Shown here: one piece after another, positions 32,358-40,838 of the stretch | Numbering within the stretch: the stretch's first letter is position 1 | Layout: every line of letters starts with the position of its first letter | Assembly (NCBI GenBank): GCA_051004675.1 | Contig: JBPCKC010000025.1 | Coordinates: forward strand, 19,773-83,772 | Direction of reading: 5' to 3' | DNA: 64,000 nucleotides | Source of the DNA: JBDTSW01 sp051004675 | GTDB lineage: Bacteria > Actinomycetota > Thermoleophilia > Solirubrobacterales > 70-9 | Translations under genes and position numbers: made by a program | Notes under the pieces: model-generated | Seen by the model: the letters and a program-made list of their open reading frames with translations, nothing else | What the model was told of the DNA's origin: nothing | Database searches by the model: none

Positions 32358-33866
32358 ATGAGCAAGGCGAAGCGCGCGCCTCGCGCGGCGCTCCTCGCCG
32401 CCGCGGTCTCGGCCCCCCTGCTGGCAGGTTGCTCGGACGAGCCGCGGGCGGCGGCGGGCGCCCCGAACGTCATCGTGGTCATGACCGACGACCAGGCCAT
32501 GAATTCCTTTACCGCGGAGGCGATGCCGAACACTTTCCGCCTGGTCGCCGAGGGCGGGACGCTGTTCACCGACGCCTACGCGATGCCGCCCCTGTGCTGC
32601 CCGGCGCGGGCCACCTTCCTCACCGGGCAGTACCCGCACAACCACGGTGTCGTCCAGAACTACTACAAGCAGCTTCGCGAGAAGAAGAGCACGCTGGCGA
32701 GCTGGCTCGACCAGGCGGGCTACAACGTGGGCCTGACCGGCAAGTTCTTGAACGAGTACCACCCGGCGCGCCCGGCGCCGGGCTTCGACCACTGGTGGGA
32801 GCTGCGCTCGAACCCCGGGTACTACGGCTACGACACACTCGACGGCGACCAGATCGAGACCGCGGGGACCGGGCGCGAGGACTACTCCACGCTGGCGGTC
32901 ACGCGGGAGGCCGTGGAGTTCATCGACGAGGCGGCCGGCGCCGAGGAGCCCTTCTTCCTGTGGGCCTCCTACTACGCACCGCACGTCTACAACAAGCCCG
33001 ACGAGCCGGTCTGCAAGGCGCACTCCGCGCAGGTCCTGCCCGAGGACTGGGAGCTCTTCGCCGAAGCGCCGGTCCCGCGTCCCGCCGCCTTCAACGAGGC
33101 GGATATCACCGACAAGCCCCCTCCGTCCGCTGGGTTCGCGCCCCTCACACAGGAGCAGGTAGCACAGGTCACCGAGGCGGCCCGGTGCGCGATGGCCGCC
33201 GTGCACCGGGTGGACGTGGGCATCGCGGAGATCCTCTCGCGGCTGGAGGATGCGGGGATCGACGACGAGACCGCGATCTTCTTCATCTCCGACAACGGCT
33301 ACTTCTTCGGCGAGCACCGCCGGCCGGGCGAGAAGGCGGTCCCCTACGAGGGCGACCTGGAGGTCCCGATGGCGGCGCGGGTGCCGCCGGGGGTGCTGGG
33401 CGCGAAGCCGGTGGAGCGCGTGGGCGAGCCGACGGGAACGCTGGACCTGGCGCCCACGATCCTCGAGCTGACCGGCGCGAAGCCGTGCCTGGCCGACGAG
33501 TGCCGCACGCTCGACGGACGCTCGCTGGTGGGGTTGCTGCGCGGTGAGAAGGGAAGCTGGCCGCACAACCGGGTCCGCCTATCGGAGGTCGGCAAGGACT
33601 GTGGCAACTACGCGTCGGTTCGCCGCGGCGATTGGATGTACACCGAGTGGTATGACCAGGGGGTCCCGCCCGACTGCGGGGTGATCGGAACCGAGCTCTA
33701 CGACCTCGGGCGCGATCCCCACCAGCTCGACAACCTGCTGGGCATCCAGGCAACCCGCGACCGCCCAGGCGTGCTCGCCCGCCAGGGGCGCATGAGCGCC
33801 CTGCTGAGCCGGATGCAGACCTGCCAGGGGATCGCCGGGCGGGACGAGACCGAGAACCCGTGCTGA
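32358..33866 (+). CDS. Sulfatase, lipoprotein, arylsulfatase/heparan-type
   Basis: 502 residues. Lipobox LLAGCS anchors it outside. NVIVVMTDDQAMNSF gives the metal-binding Asp pair. The formylglycine motif CxPxR is in PPLCCPARATFLTG, so the first Cys of the motif must be oxidised by a maturase that is not in the window. GQYPHNHGV, LTGKFLNEY, FFISDNGYFFGEHRR (Asp-Asn and His) and DLAPTILELTGA complete the fold. Removes sulfate from an extracellular sulfated sugar or ester. TAGAGT at 32345-32350 lies 7 nt before ATG. Confidence 0.9.
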   Translation: MSKAKRAPRAALLAAAVSAPLLAGCSDEPRAAAGAPNVIVVMTDDQAMNSFTAEAMPNTFRLVAEGGTLFTDAYAMPPLCCPARATFLTGQYPHNHGVVQNYYKQLREKKSTLASWLDQAGYNVGLTGKFLNEYHPARPAPGFDHWWELRSNPGYYGYDTLDGDQIETAGTGREDYSTLAVTREAVEFIDEAAGAEEPFFLWASYYAPHVYNKPDEPVCKAHSAQVLPEDWELFAEAPVPRPAAFNEADITDKPPPSAGFAPLTQEQVAQVTEAARCAMAAVHRVDVGIAEILSRLEDAGIDDETAIFFISDNGYFFGEHRRPGEKAVPYEGDLEVPMAARVPPGVLGAKPVERVGEPTGTLDLAPTILELTGAKPCLADECRTLDGRSLVGLLRGEKGSWPHNRVRLSEVGKDCGNYASVRRGDWMYTEWYDQGVPPDCGVIGTELYDLGRDPHQLDNLLGIQATRDRPGVLARQGRMSALLSRMQTCQGIAGRDETENPC

Positions 33867-33890
33867 GGATCGTCACAATGCCCGGGGCGA

Positions 33891-33974
33891 GCGGCGGTGC
33901 TGCAATTGGTTGACAGGGCGGTCTCAAAAGCCGCTGTCCGCAAGGACATGTGGGTTCGAGTCCCACCCGCCGCA
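33891..33974 (+). tRNA. tRNA-Leu(CAA)
   Basis: 84 nt: acceptor GCGGCGG/CCGCCGC, D arm, anticodon loop CTCAAAA (anticodon CAA) in stem GCGGT/GCCGC, variable arm TGTCC-GCAA-GGACA, T arm GTGGG-TTCGAGT-CCCAC, discriminator A at 33974. That A is also the first base of the ATG of the next gene. Confidence 0.9.
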
Positions 33975-35224
33975 TGAGCGCCAAAAAACCAGCCATCCAA
34001 GCCCCGACCGAGTTGGTCGAGGAACTGTGCACGTTCGAGGACCGGCTGGCGGGCAGCGACGCCGAGCGCCGGGCGGCCGACCGCATGGCCGAGCGCCTGC
34101 GCGAGACCGGGCGGCGAGTCGAGGTCGAACCCACCTACGTACATCCGCAATTCGGCCTGGTCCACGCCGCCCACTGCCTGCTGGGCCTGGCCGGAAGCCT
34201 CGTCTCGATCGCGGCGCCCGCCCTCGGCTTCGGGATGGTGCTGGCGGCCGCGACCTCGATGTACCTGGACTTGAACTACCGCGCCTACCTGCTGCGGCGC
34301 CTGTTCTTCCGGCGCGCGTCGCAGAACGTGGTCTCGCGCGGCAGGCGGACAGGGCTCCCCGCGCGCCTGGTCCTCACGGCGCACATCGACGCGGCGCGCA
34401 CGGGCCTCGTCTTCAAGCCCGCGCGGGCTCGCAGGAGCGCCCGCCTGGCGACCAGGTTCTCCTGGCTCGGCCCCTTCCGCCTCCTGTTTTGGTCGCTCGC
34501 GCTGCTGTTGCCGGCGCTTGGCGCCCGGATGGCGGATTTCGACTCCAGCGCCCTCGCGCTCGTCCAGCTCCCGCCCACCCTGGTGCTGTTGCTCGGCATC
34601 TTTTTCCTGTTGGACATCGAGCTCTCCGACGTCGTGCCGGGCGCCAACGACAACGCTTCGGGCGTGGCCGCAGTCCTCGCGATCGCCGAGGAGCTCGAGG
34701 ACTCCAAGCCCGAGAACCTGGACCTGTGGGTCGTGCTGCCGGGGGCGGAGGAGTGCCTGCAGGAGGGCATGCGGGCCTTCATGCGCGCGCACCGCGACGA
34801 CCTCGCCGATAGGCCCACGTACTTCCTCAACCTGGACACAGTCGGATCCGGCGGCGTGCGGTTCAACCGCGGTGGCGGATGGGTGGCGACCTACCCCGCC
34901 GACCAGCGCCTGGACGAGCTGGCCACGGCGATCGCCGAGGCCGACGCCGAGGGAGGCAACCGCTATCAGGCCCGCGCGCTGGCGCTGGCGGTCGCGGGCG
35001 ATGAGATGCCGCCCCGGCTGGCGGGATTCCCGTCACTGGCGATCGGCTGCGCCGATGAGGACGGCTACGCCGCCGGGTACCACCATCCCTCGGACCTCCC
35101 TGACGCAGTCGATCCCGCGGCGATCGAGCGGGCGCGCGGGTTCACCGTCGAACTGATCCGCCGCCTGGACGGCGACGTCGGCCGCCGGCGCGCGTCCGGG
35201 CCCAGCCAGCCGCCCGAAAATTGA
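33974..35224 (+). CDS. M28-family zinc aminopeptidase with membrane helices
   Basis: 416 residues from ATG 33974 (SAKKPAIQAPTELVEELCTF). Zinc ligands expected for M28 are seen in TAHIDAARTG (HxD), GANDNASGVAAVLAIAEEL (Asp), LPGAEECLQEG (Glu-Glu), LNLDTVGSGG (Asp) and GYHHPSDLPDAVD (His). A hydrophobic hairpin of about four helices (HCLLGLAGSLVSIAAPALGF, RLLFWSLALLLPALG, PPTLVLLLGIFFLLDI) is inserted in the N-terminal half and would anchor the domain at the membrane. The start codon overlaps the tRNA-Leu discriminator base. The stop overlaps the next gene by TTGA. Confidence 0.82.
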   Translation: MSAKKPAIQAPTELVEELCTFEDRLAGSDAERRAADRMAERLRETGRRVEVEPTYVHPQFGLVHAAHCLLGLAGSLVSIAAPALGFGMVLAAATSMYLDLNYRAYLLRRLFFRRASQNVVSRGRRTGLPARLVLTAHIDAARTGLVFKPARARRSARLATRFSWLGPFRLLFWSLALLLPALGARMADFDSSALALVQLPPTLVLLLGIFFLLDIELSDVVPGANDNASGVAAVLAIAEELEDSKPENLDLWVVLPGAEECLQEGMRAFMRAHRDDLADRPTYFLNLDTVGSGGVRFNRGGGWVATYPADQRLDELATAIAEADAEGGNRYQARALALAVAGDEMPPRLAGFPSLAIGCADEDGYAAGYHHPSDLPDAVDPAAIERARGFTVELIRRLDGDVGRRRASGPSQPPEN

Positions 35225-37188
35225 GCCCCGAGAAGCTCTGGGAGCCATCCGCGAAGCGCGTCGAGCGCTCGAACATGACCGCCTACATGCGCTGGCTGGA
35301 AGCCGAGCGCGGGCTCGCGTTCGGCGACTACGAGGAGCTCTGGCAGTGGTCGGTCGCCGAGATCGAGTCCTTCTGGGCCTCGATCTGGGACTTTTTCGAG
35401 GTGCGCTCCACCGGGTACGAGCGGGTCCTCGCCGAGCGGCGGATGCCCGGTGCGCGCTGGTTCGAGGGCGCCGAGCTGAACTACGCGGAGCACGTCTTTC
35501 GCGACCGCGACCCGCAGGCGCTCGCGGTCCAGCACGCCTCCGAGATCCACGAGCTCTCCGAGCTGAGCTGGGGCGAGCTGTCCGATCGCGTTGCCGCTGC
35601 CGCCGCGGGGCTGCGCGGGTTGGGGGTGGACCGCGGCGACCGTGTCGTCGCCTACCTGCCGAACGGGACCGAGGCCTTGATCGCGTTCCTCGCCTGCGCG
35701 TCGATCGGGGCGGTGTGGTCGAGCTGCTCGCCGGACTTCGGCGCCAGCTCGGTGGTGGACCGCTTCGCCCAGATCGAGCCGAAGGTCCTGCTCGCGGTTG
35801 ACGGCTATGGCTACGGCGGCAAGCGGTTCGACCGCCTCGGCGTCGTGGCCGGGCTCCAGGACGAGCTGCCGACTCTGGAGCGCACGATCCTCGTCCCCTA
35901 CCTCGACCCCGATGCCGACCCGGGGCGCCTGACCGAGACGATCGGCTGGGCGGAGCTGCTCGAGTCGGGGGCCGGCGCCCCGCTCGAGTTCGAGCGCGTC
36001 CCCTTCGACCACCCCCTCTGGGTCCTCTACTCGTCCGGCACCACGGGACTGCCGAAAGCAATCGTGCAGGGACAGGGCGGGATCCTGCTCGAGCACCTCA
36101 AGAAGCTCAACCTCCACGTCGACGCCCAGGAGGGCGATCGGATCCTCTGGTTTACGACGACCGGGTGGATGATGTGGAACTTCCTCGTCTCGGCCCTGCT
36201 GACCCCGGCCTCGATCGTCCTCTACGACGGCAATCCGGGCCACCCGGACATGGGCGTCCTGTGGGATCTGGCCGAGCGCGCCGGCGTCACGTGCTTCGGC
36301 ACCTCCGCGTCCTACGTGGCGGCCTGCATGAAGGACGGCGTCGAGCCCGCCGCCGGCCGTGACCTCGGCGCGTTGAGGGCGATGGGGTCGACGGGCTCCC
36401 CCCTCTCCCCCGAGGGCTTCGAGTGGATCTACGAGCACGTCGGCGACGACACATGGCTCTTCTCGACCTCGGGGGGCACCGACGTGTGCACGGCGTTCGT
36501 CGGCGGCGTGCCGCTGCTCCCGGTCTACCGCGGCGAGCTTCAGGGCCGGGCGCTCGGCGCCAAGGTCGAGGCATGGGACGAGCAGGGGCACACGCTGGTG
36601 GGCGAGGTCGGCGAGCTGGTCATCACCGAGCCGATGCCCTCGATGCCGATCTACCTCTGGGGCGACACGGACGGCTCGAGGCTGCGGGAGGCCTACTTCG
36701 AGCACTACCCGGGCGTCTGGCGCCACGGCGACTGGATCGAGATCACCGAGCGCGGTACCGCGATCATCTACGGGCGCTCGGACTCGACGATCAACCGCCA
36801 GGGCGTACGGATGGGAACCAGCGAGATCTACCGGGCGGTCCTGGCGGTGCCCGAAGTCCTCGACGCCCTCGTCGTGGACATCCCGCGCGAGGGCACCGAG
36901 GGATGGATGCCCCTGTTCGTGGTCCTGCGCGCGGGAGCAGAGCTGACGGACGAGCTGACAGCGGCGATCAAGCGCAGGGTTCGCGAGACCTGCTCACCGC
37001 GCCACGTCCCCAACGAGGTCTTCGCCGTCGCCGAGGTGCCCCGCACGCTCTCGGGCAAGGTGCTCGAGGTGCCGGTGAAGCGGATCCTCACGGGCACGCC
37101 GATCGAGAAAGCGGCCAGCCGGGACTCGCTCGCCAACCCCGCCGCGCTCGACTGGTTCGTGGAGTTCGCGGCGCGAGTATCGGGGTGA
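35221..37188 (+). CDS. aacS: Acetoacetyl-CoA synthetase (acetoacetate-CoA ligase)
   Basis: 655 residues. The N-terminal LWEPSAKRVERSNMTAYMRW segment and the WSVAEIESFWASIWDFFEV block are typical of acetoacetyl-CoA synthetases. ANL motifs are LYSSGTTGLPKAIVQGQGG, WFTTTGWMMWNF, STSGGTDVCTAFVGG, HGDWIEITERGTAIIYGRSD and LSGKVLEVPVK with the catalytic Lys. Converts acetoacetate, ATP and CoA to acetoacetyl-CoA. TTG 35221 overlaps the M28 stop. It fits functionally with HMG-CoA lyase and 3-hydroxybutyryl-CoA dehydrogenase encoded 7-14 kb away. Confidence 0.92.
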   Translation: MSPEKLWEPSAKRVERSNMTAYMRWLEAERGLAFGDYEELWQWSVAEIESFWASIWDFFEVRSTGYERVLAERRMPGARWFEGAELNYAEHVFRDRDPQALAVQHASEIHELSELSWGELSDRVAAAAAGLRGLGVDRGDRVVAYLPNGTEALIAFLACASIGAVWSSCSPDFGASSVVDRFAQIEPKVLLAVDGYGYGGKRFDRLGVVAGLQDELPTLERTILVPYLDPDADPGRLTETIGWAELLESGAGAPLEFERVPFDHPLWVLYSSGTTGLPKAIVQGQGGILLEHLKKLNLHVDAQEGDRILWFTTTGWMMWNFLVSALLTPASIVLYDGNPGHPDMGVLWDLAERAGVTCFGTSASYVAACMKDGVEPAAGRDLGALRAMGSTGSPLSPEGFEWIYEHVGDDTWLFSTSGGTDVCTAFVGGVPLLPVYRGELQGRALGAKVEAWDEQGHTLVGEVGELVITEPMPSMPIYLWGDTDGSRLREAYFEHYPGVWRHGDWIEITERGTAIIYGRSDSTINRQGVRMGTSEIYRAVLAVPEVLDALVVDIPREGTEGWMPLFVVLRAGAELTDELTAAIKRRVRETCSPRHVPNEVFAVAEVPRTLSGKVLEVPVKRILTGTPIEKAASRDSLANPAALDWFVEFAARVSG

Positions 37189-37210
37189 CCCTTGAGGCGC
37201 CGGCGCGTCG

Positions 37211-38470
37211 TCAGCCCCGGCTGAGTCCGAGTCCCTCCGCGCGCTCACGGGCGCGGACCACAACCTCCGAGGCACCCTCCACCACTCCGTCGCGCATCAG
37301 CGCGCGACCGGCGACCACGGTCGTGTCGACGATCGAGCCCGACGCGGCGTAGACGAGGTTGGGGACGAGCGCGCCGGGCGCCAGCTCGGGCGCCTCCGCG
37401 CGCACGAGCAGGAAGTCCGCCGGCGCTCCGGCCTCGAGCCCAGTACCTCCCAGGAGCTTCGAGCGGGCGCCGGTGGCGATCGCAAAGCTCTCCTCCGCCG
37501 TGACGGCGGCGGGGTCGCCCGCGACGTGCTTTTGGACGAGCGCGAAAACCTTGGCATCGGCGAAGAGGTCAAGCGAGTTGTTCGAGCCGGGCCCGTCGGT
37601 GCCGAGCCCCAGCGCGACGCCGCGCTCACGGGCCGCCGGGTAGGGAAAGACGCCTCCCACGGCGAGCTTCATGTTCGCAACGGGGTTGGTGACCACGGTG
37701 GCGCCCCGATCGGCGATCAGCGTCAGCTCCTCCTCATCGAGCCAGACGCCGTGGGCGAGGACCGTCTGCGGCCCCAGGATCCCGCAGCGATCCAGCCATG
37801 CCGCTGGGCGCATCCCGTGCTTCGCCAAGCATCCCTTCACCTCGTCCTTGGTCTCGGAGAGGTGGATCTGGATGGGCACCCCGCGCTCGGCCGCCGTCTC
37901 GGCCACGTGGCGCAGCGAGCGCTCGGACACCGAGTAGAGCGCGTGCGGGGCGAACCCCGGGCGCGCCAGCTCGCCACCCTGCTCGGCGATCGCCTCCAGG
38001 CTGCGCTCGGCGTCGGCACACGCACGCTGCGACTTGGACTCGTCGTCGCCGTCGATCAGCGGCGCCGCGGTCACCGCGCGAAGGCCAGCGTCCTCGACCG
38101 CCCGCGCGGCCGCGTGCGCGTGCCAGTACATGTCCCAGAACGAGGTCGTGCCCGAACGGATCATCTCGACGCACGCGAGGCGGGTTCCCCAGTAGACGTC
38201 GTCGTCGCTCATCCGCTTCTCGACCGGCCATATGTGGCCCTCCAGCCACTCCATCAGCGGCAGGTCGTCGGCGTAGCCGCGGAAGAGGGTCATGCCGGCG
38301 TGGGTGTGGGCGTTGACCAGGCCGGGCACCAGCGCGAGGCCGGAGCCCTCGATGACGTCGTCCCCTTGGTGGGGCTCCACCCCGGGCCCCAGCTCGGCGA
38401 TCGCGCCGCCCTCGCATCGCACCCCAACCCGGACCCCGTCGAGCGTCGCATCGCGGACTGCCAGTCCCAT
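37211..38470 (-). CDS. mtaD: 5'-methylthioadenosine/S-adenosylhomocysteine deaminase (amidohydrolase)
   Basis: 419 residues. Metal and catalytic residues are in PGLVNAHTHAGMTLFRGYAD (HxH), FAPHALYSVSE, IQIHLSETKDEV (His, Glu), VLAHGVWLDEEEL and LGTDGPGSNNSLDLF (Asp). This is the MTA/SAH deaminase subgroup, which turns MTA into 5'-methylthioinosine and SAH into S-inosylhomocysteine. TACGCT (38478-38483) ends 7 nt before ATG 38470. A purine nucleoside phosphorylase-type gene 1.7 kb away could act next in the pathway. Divergent from the carboxyltransferase, with 28 bp between starts. Confidence 0.85.
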   Translation of the reverse strand: MGLAVRDATLDGVRVGVRCEGGAIAELGPGVEPHQGDDVIEGSGLALVPGLVNAHTHAGMTLFRGYADDLPLMEWLEGHIWPVEKRMSDDDVYWGTRLACVEMIRSGTTSFWDMYWHAHAAARAVEDAGLRAVTAAPLIDGDDESKSQRACADAERSLEAIAEQGGELARPGFAPHALYSVSERSLRHVAETAAERGVPIQIHLSETKDEVKGCLAKHGMRPAAWLDRCGILGPQTVLAHGVWLDEEELTLIADRGATVVTNPVANMKLAVGGVFPYPAARERGVALGLGTDGPGSNNSLDLFADAKVFALVQKHVAGDPAAVTAEESFAIATGARSKLLGGTGLEAGAPADFLLVRAEAPELAPGALVPNLVYAASGSIVDTTVVAGRALMRDGVVEGASEVVVRARERAEGLGLSRG

Positions 38471-38498
38471 GCCGTGCAGCGTATGCGAGGCTCCCCCG
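38471..38498. promoter_or_regulatory. 28-bp divergent promoter region
   Basis: The whole gap between two divergent start codons. On minus, TACGCT (38478-38483) is 7 nt from the deaminase ATG. On plus, TATGCG (38482-38487) is 11 nt from the carboxyltransferase GTG and is weaker. The two hexamers share the TA at 38482-38483. Confidence 0.5.
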
Positions 38499-40181
38499 GT
38501 GAGTGACGAGGAGATTCGCGATGACCTGGCCGAGGTCCTCGATCGCCGCCGGCGGGCAGGCGATGAGGCGCGCCCGGAGGCGGTGGAGCGACGGCGTGCA
38601 AGCGGGCGCCGCACGGCGCGGGAGAACGTGGAGGACCTCGTGGACCCGGGCTCGTTCGTCGAGTACGGGCGCCTGGCGCTCGCGGCGCAGCGGGCCCGCC
38701 GCGAGCTCGACGAGCTGATCACCAGGACCCCCGCCGACGGCTTGATCGGCGGCACCGCCCGGATCAACGGCGAACTCTTCGGTGACGCCGCGGCGTGCGC
38801 GGTCCTCTCCTACGACTACACGGTCCTCGCGGGCACCCAGGGCGCCATCGGTCACCGCAAGAAGGACCGCCTGTTCGAGCTGATCGAGCGCATGCGCCTA
38901 CCCACGGTCTTTCTCGCGGAGGGCGGCGGTGGACGCCCGGGCGACACCGACCACGCCGTCGTCTCGGCGCTCGATACCCGGGCGTTCGCGCTCTGGGGGC
39001 GCCTGTCGGGGCAGGTACCCCGAATCGCGATCGTTGCCGGGCGCTGCTTCGCGGGCAACGCCGTGATCGCCGGCGCGTCGGACCTGATCGTCTCCGCGGG
39101 CGACATCGCGCTCGGGATGGGCGGCCCGGCGATGGTCGAGGGCGGCGGGCTGGGCACCTTCGAGCCCGAGGCGATCGGGCCCCTCGACGTCCAGAGCCGG
39201 AACGGCGTGGTGGACGTGGTGGCAACGGACGAAGCAGAGGCGGTCGCGATCACGAAGCGCCTGATCGGTTACTTCCAAGGCGCACTACCGAAGCCGGGGT
39301 CAGATCCCGCTCCCGGCAGCGGCGTGGAGGGCTCCGACCCGAACGCGGGGTCAGATCCCGCTCCCGGCAGCGACGTGGAGGGCTCCGACCGCAAGGGGTC
39401 TGACCCCACATCCGCCCGCGAGGCCTCCGCCCGCGACACGGCCCTCCGCACCCTCATCCCCGCCCGCCGGCGGCGCGCATACGACGTGCGCACCGTCGTC
39501 GAGGCCGTCGCGGACTCCGACTCGGTCACCTTCCTTCGCGAGGCCTTCGCCCCCGAGATGGTCGTCGCCTTCGCTCGCCTCGAGGGCAGGCCGATCGGGG
39601 TCATCGCGAACAACCCCATGTACCTCGCCGGGGCGATCACGTCGAGCGGCGCCGACAAGGCCGCGCGCCACATGCAGCTCTGCGACGCGTTCGGGCTCCC
39701 GATCCTGTCGCTGATCGACACGCCGGGGATGATGGTCGGGCCCGAGGCGGAGGAGACGGCGCTGGTGCGCCACTGCTCGCGCCTGTTCGTCGCGGGGGCG
39801 GCGCTGCGCGTGCCGTTCGTGGCGCTCATCCTGCGCAAGGCCTATGGCCTGGGCGCGCAGGCGATGGCGGCGGGGAGCATGCACGAGCCGCTGCTGACGA
39901 TCGGCTGGCCCACCGCCGAGCTCGGCGCGATGGGTCTGGAGGGCGCAGTGAAGCTCGGCTTCAAGCGCGAGCTCGACGCGATCGCCGACCCCGACGAGCG
40001 CGCGCGCCGCCTTGAGGACATGGTCGCCCACGCCCACGAGCACGGGAAGGCGCTGAACGCCGCGACCCTTTTCGAGCTCGACGACGTGATCGATCCGGCC
40101 GATACGCGCCGGGTCGTGAGCGCGACGTTCGCGGCCGCGGCGCCGGCCGCCACGTCCGGGCGATTCGTCGATACCTGGTAG
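38499..40181 (+). CDS. Acyl-CoA carboxylase carboxyltransferase, with a repeat insertion
   Basis: 560 residues from GTG 38499. Two crotonase-like halves. The N half has GLIGGTARINGELFGDAAAC, GHRKKDRLFELIERMRLPTV and FAGNAVIAGASDLIV; the C half has GVIANNPMYLAGAITSSGAD, LSLIDTPGMMVGPEAEETAL and RKAYGLGAQAMAAGS. It transfers CO2 from carboxybiotin to an acyl-CoA. Between the halves lies a 37-residue Gly/Ser/Asp/Pro linker coded by tandem 51-bp repeats (39296-39407) not expected in the family. The biotin carboxylase partner is not in the window, and the acyl substrate is unknown. A second carboxyltransferase lies at 41.8 kb. Confidence 0.85.
   Translation: MSDEEIRDDLAEVLDRRRRAGDEARPEAVERRRASGRRTARENVEDLVDPGSFVEYGRLALAAQRARRELDELITRTPADGLIGGTARINGELFGDAAACAVLSYDYTVLAGTQGAIGHRKKDRLFELIERMRLPTVFLAEGGGGRPGDTDHAVVSALDTRAFALWGRLSGQVPRIAIVAGRCFAGNAVIAGASDLIVSAGDIALGMGGPAMVEGGGLGTFEPEAIGPLDVQSRNGVVDVVATDEAEAVAITKRLIGYFQGALPKPGSDPAPGSGVEGSDPNAGSDPAPGSDVEGSDRKGSDPTSAREASARDTALRTLIPARRRRAYDVRTVVEAVADSDSVTFLREAFAPEMVVAFARLEGRPIGVIANNPMYLAGAITSSGADKAARHMQLCDAFGLPILSLIDTPGMMVGPEAEETALVRHCSRLFVAGAALRVPFVALILRKAYGLGAQAMAAGSMHEPLLTIGWPTAELGAMGLEGAVKLGFKRELDAIADPDERARRLEDMVAHAHEHGKALNAATLFELDDVIDPADTRRVVSATFAAAAPAATSGRFVDTW
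39296..39407 (+). repeat. In-frame tandem 51-bp repeat ending in a GGGGTC-T-GACCCC palindrome
   Basis: Two units start GGGGTCAGATCCCGCTCCCG at 39296 and 39347; each encodes GSDPAPGS(G/D)VEGSD plus a short variable end. The tract ends with the 13-bp palindrome GGGGTCTGACCCC at 39395-39407. The period of 17 codons keeps the carboxyltransferase frame open. Confidence 0.88.
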
Positions 40182-40183
40182 CT

Positions 40184-40831
40184 CTAGGCCAGGGCCGGAA
40201 TCAGCGCGTCCAGAACCCGAGCGAGCTGATCGCGGTTGGCGGCCTGGCCCCTCTCGAGCTCCCCGATGGTGAGCTTGGCGTCCCCGACGCCGTTTGCGTA
40301 GTTGACGACCACGCAAACCGCCGCGTACGAAAGGCCCAGCTCAGCCGCGACCACGCACTCGGACGCGATCGTCATCCCGATCACGTCGGCGTCGCGGGCA
40401 GCAAGGCGCACCTCCGCCGGGGTCTCCAACCGCGGCCCCAGCGCCTGCCAGTAGACGCCGCCGTCGACCAGGGGCGGCTCGGCCTGGCCGGCCCATTCCT
40501 CAATGACCCGCGCCCGCCAATCGGCGTCGAAGCCGATCACCTGGTGCGCCTCCCTGCCCTCCAGCGTGGTGAGCGGCGCCTGGAGTGAGATGAAATCGTC
40601 CGGACTGAGGAACGTGCCGGGACCGTACTGCGGCTGCAGCCCGCCGACGGACGCGATCCCCAGCACGCGGTCGCACCCCGCCTCCGCGAGCCGGCGCATG
40701 TTCGCCTGGTGATCGATCAGGTGGGGCAACGTGTAGCCGCGCTCACCGTGGCGGTCGATTGCCGTCCACTCAACGCCCCCGAGGTCGATCCCCTCGGTCG
40801 CGTTGCCGCCTGCGATTCCTAGGCGGGCCAT
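40184..40831 (-). CDS. Purine nucleoside / 5'-methylthionucleoside phosphorylase (MTAP family)
   Basis: 215 residues. RHGERGYTLPHLIDHQANMR (phosphate/sugar region), GIASVGGLQPQYGPGTFLSP, YWQALGPRLETPAEVRLAA, DVIGMTIASECVVAAELGLS (MTxxxE) and VVVNYANGVG (base-binding Asn) identify the MTAP/PNP trimeric family. It splits a nucleoside with phosphate. The purine-contact Asn usually favours 6-oxopurines, which fits methylthioinosine made by the nearby deaminase. Slightly shorter than typical members (about 240-290). Exact substrate inferred. Confidence 0.82.
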   Translation of the reverse strand: MARLGIAGGNATEGIDLGGVEWTAIDRHGERGYTLPHLIDHQANMRRLAEAGCDRVLGIASVGGLQPQYGPGTFLSPDDFISLQAPLTTLEGREAHQVIGFDADWRARVIEEWAGQAEPPLVDGGVYWQALGPRLETPAEVRLAARDADVIGMTIASECVVAAELGLSYAAVCVVVNYANGVGDAKLTIGELERGQAANRDQLARVLDALIPALA

Positions 40832-40838
40832 GGTTCGG

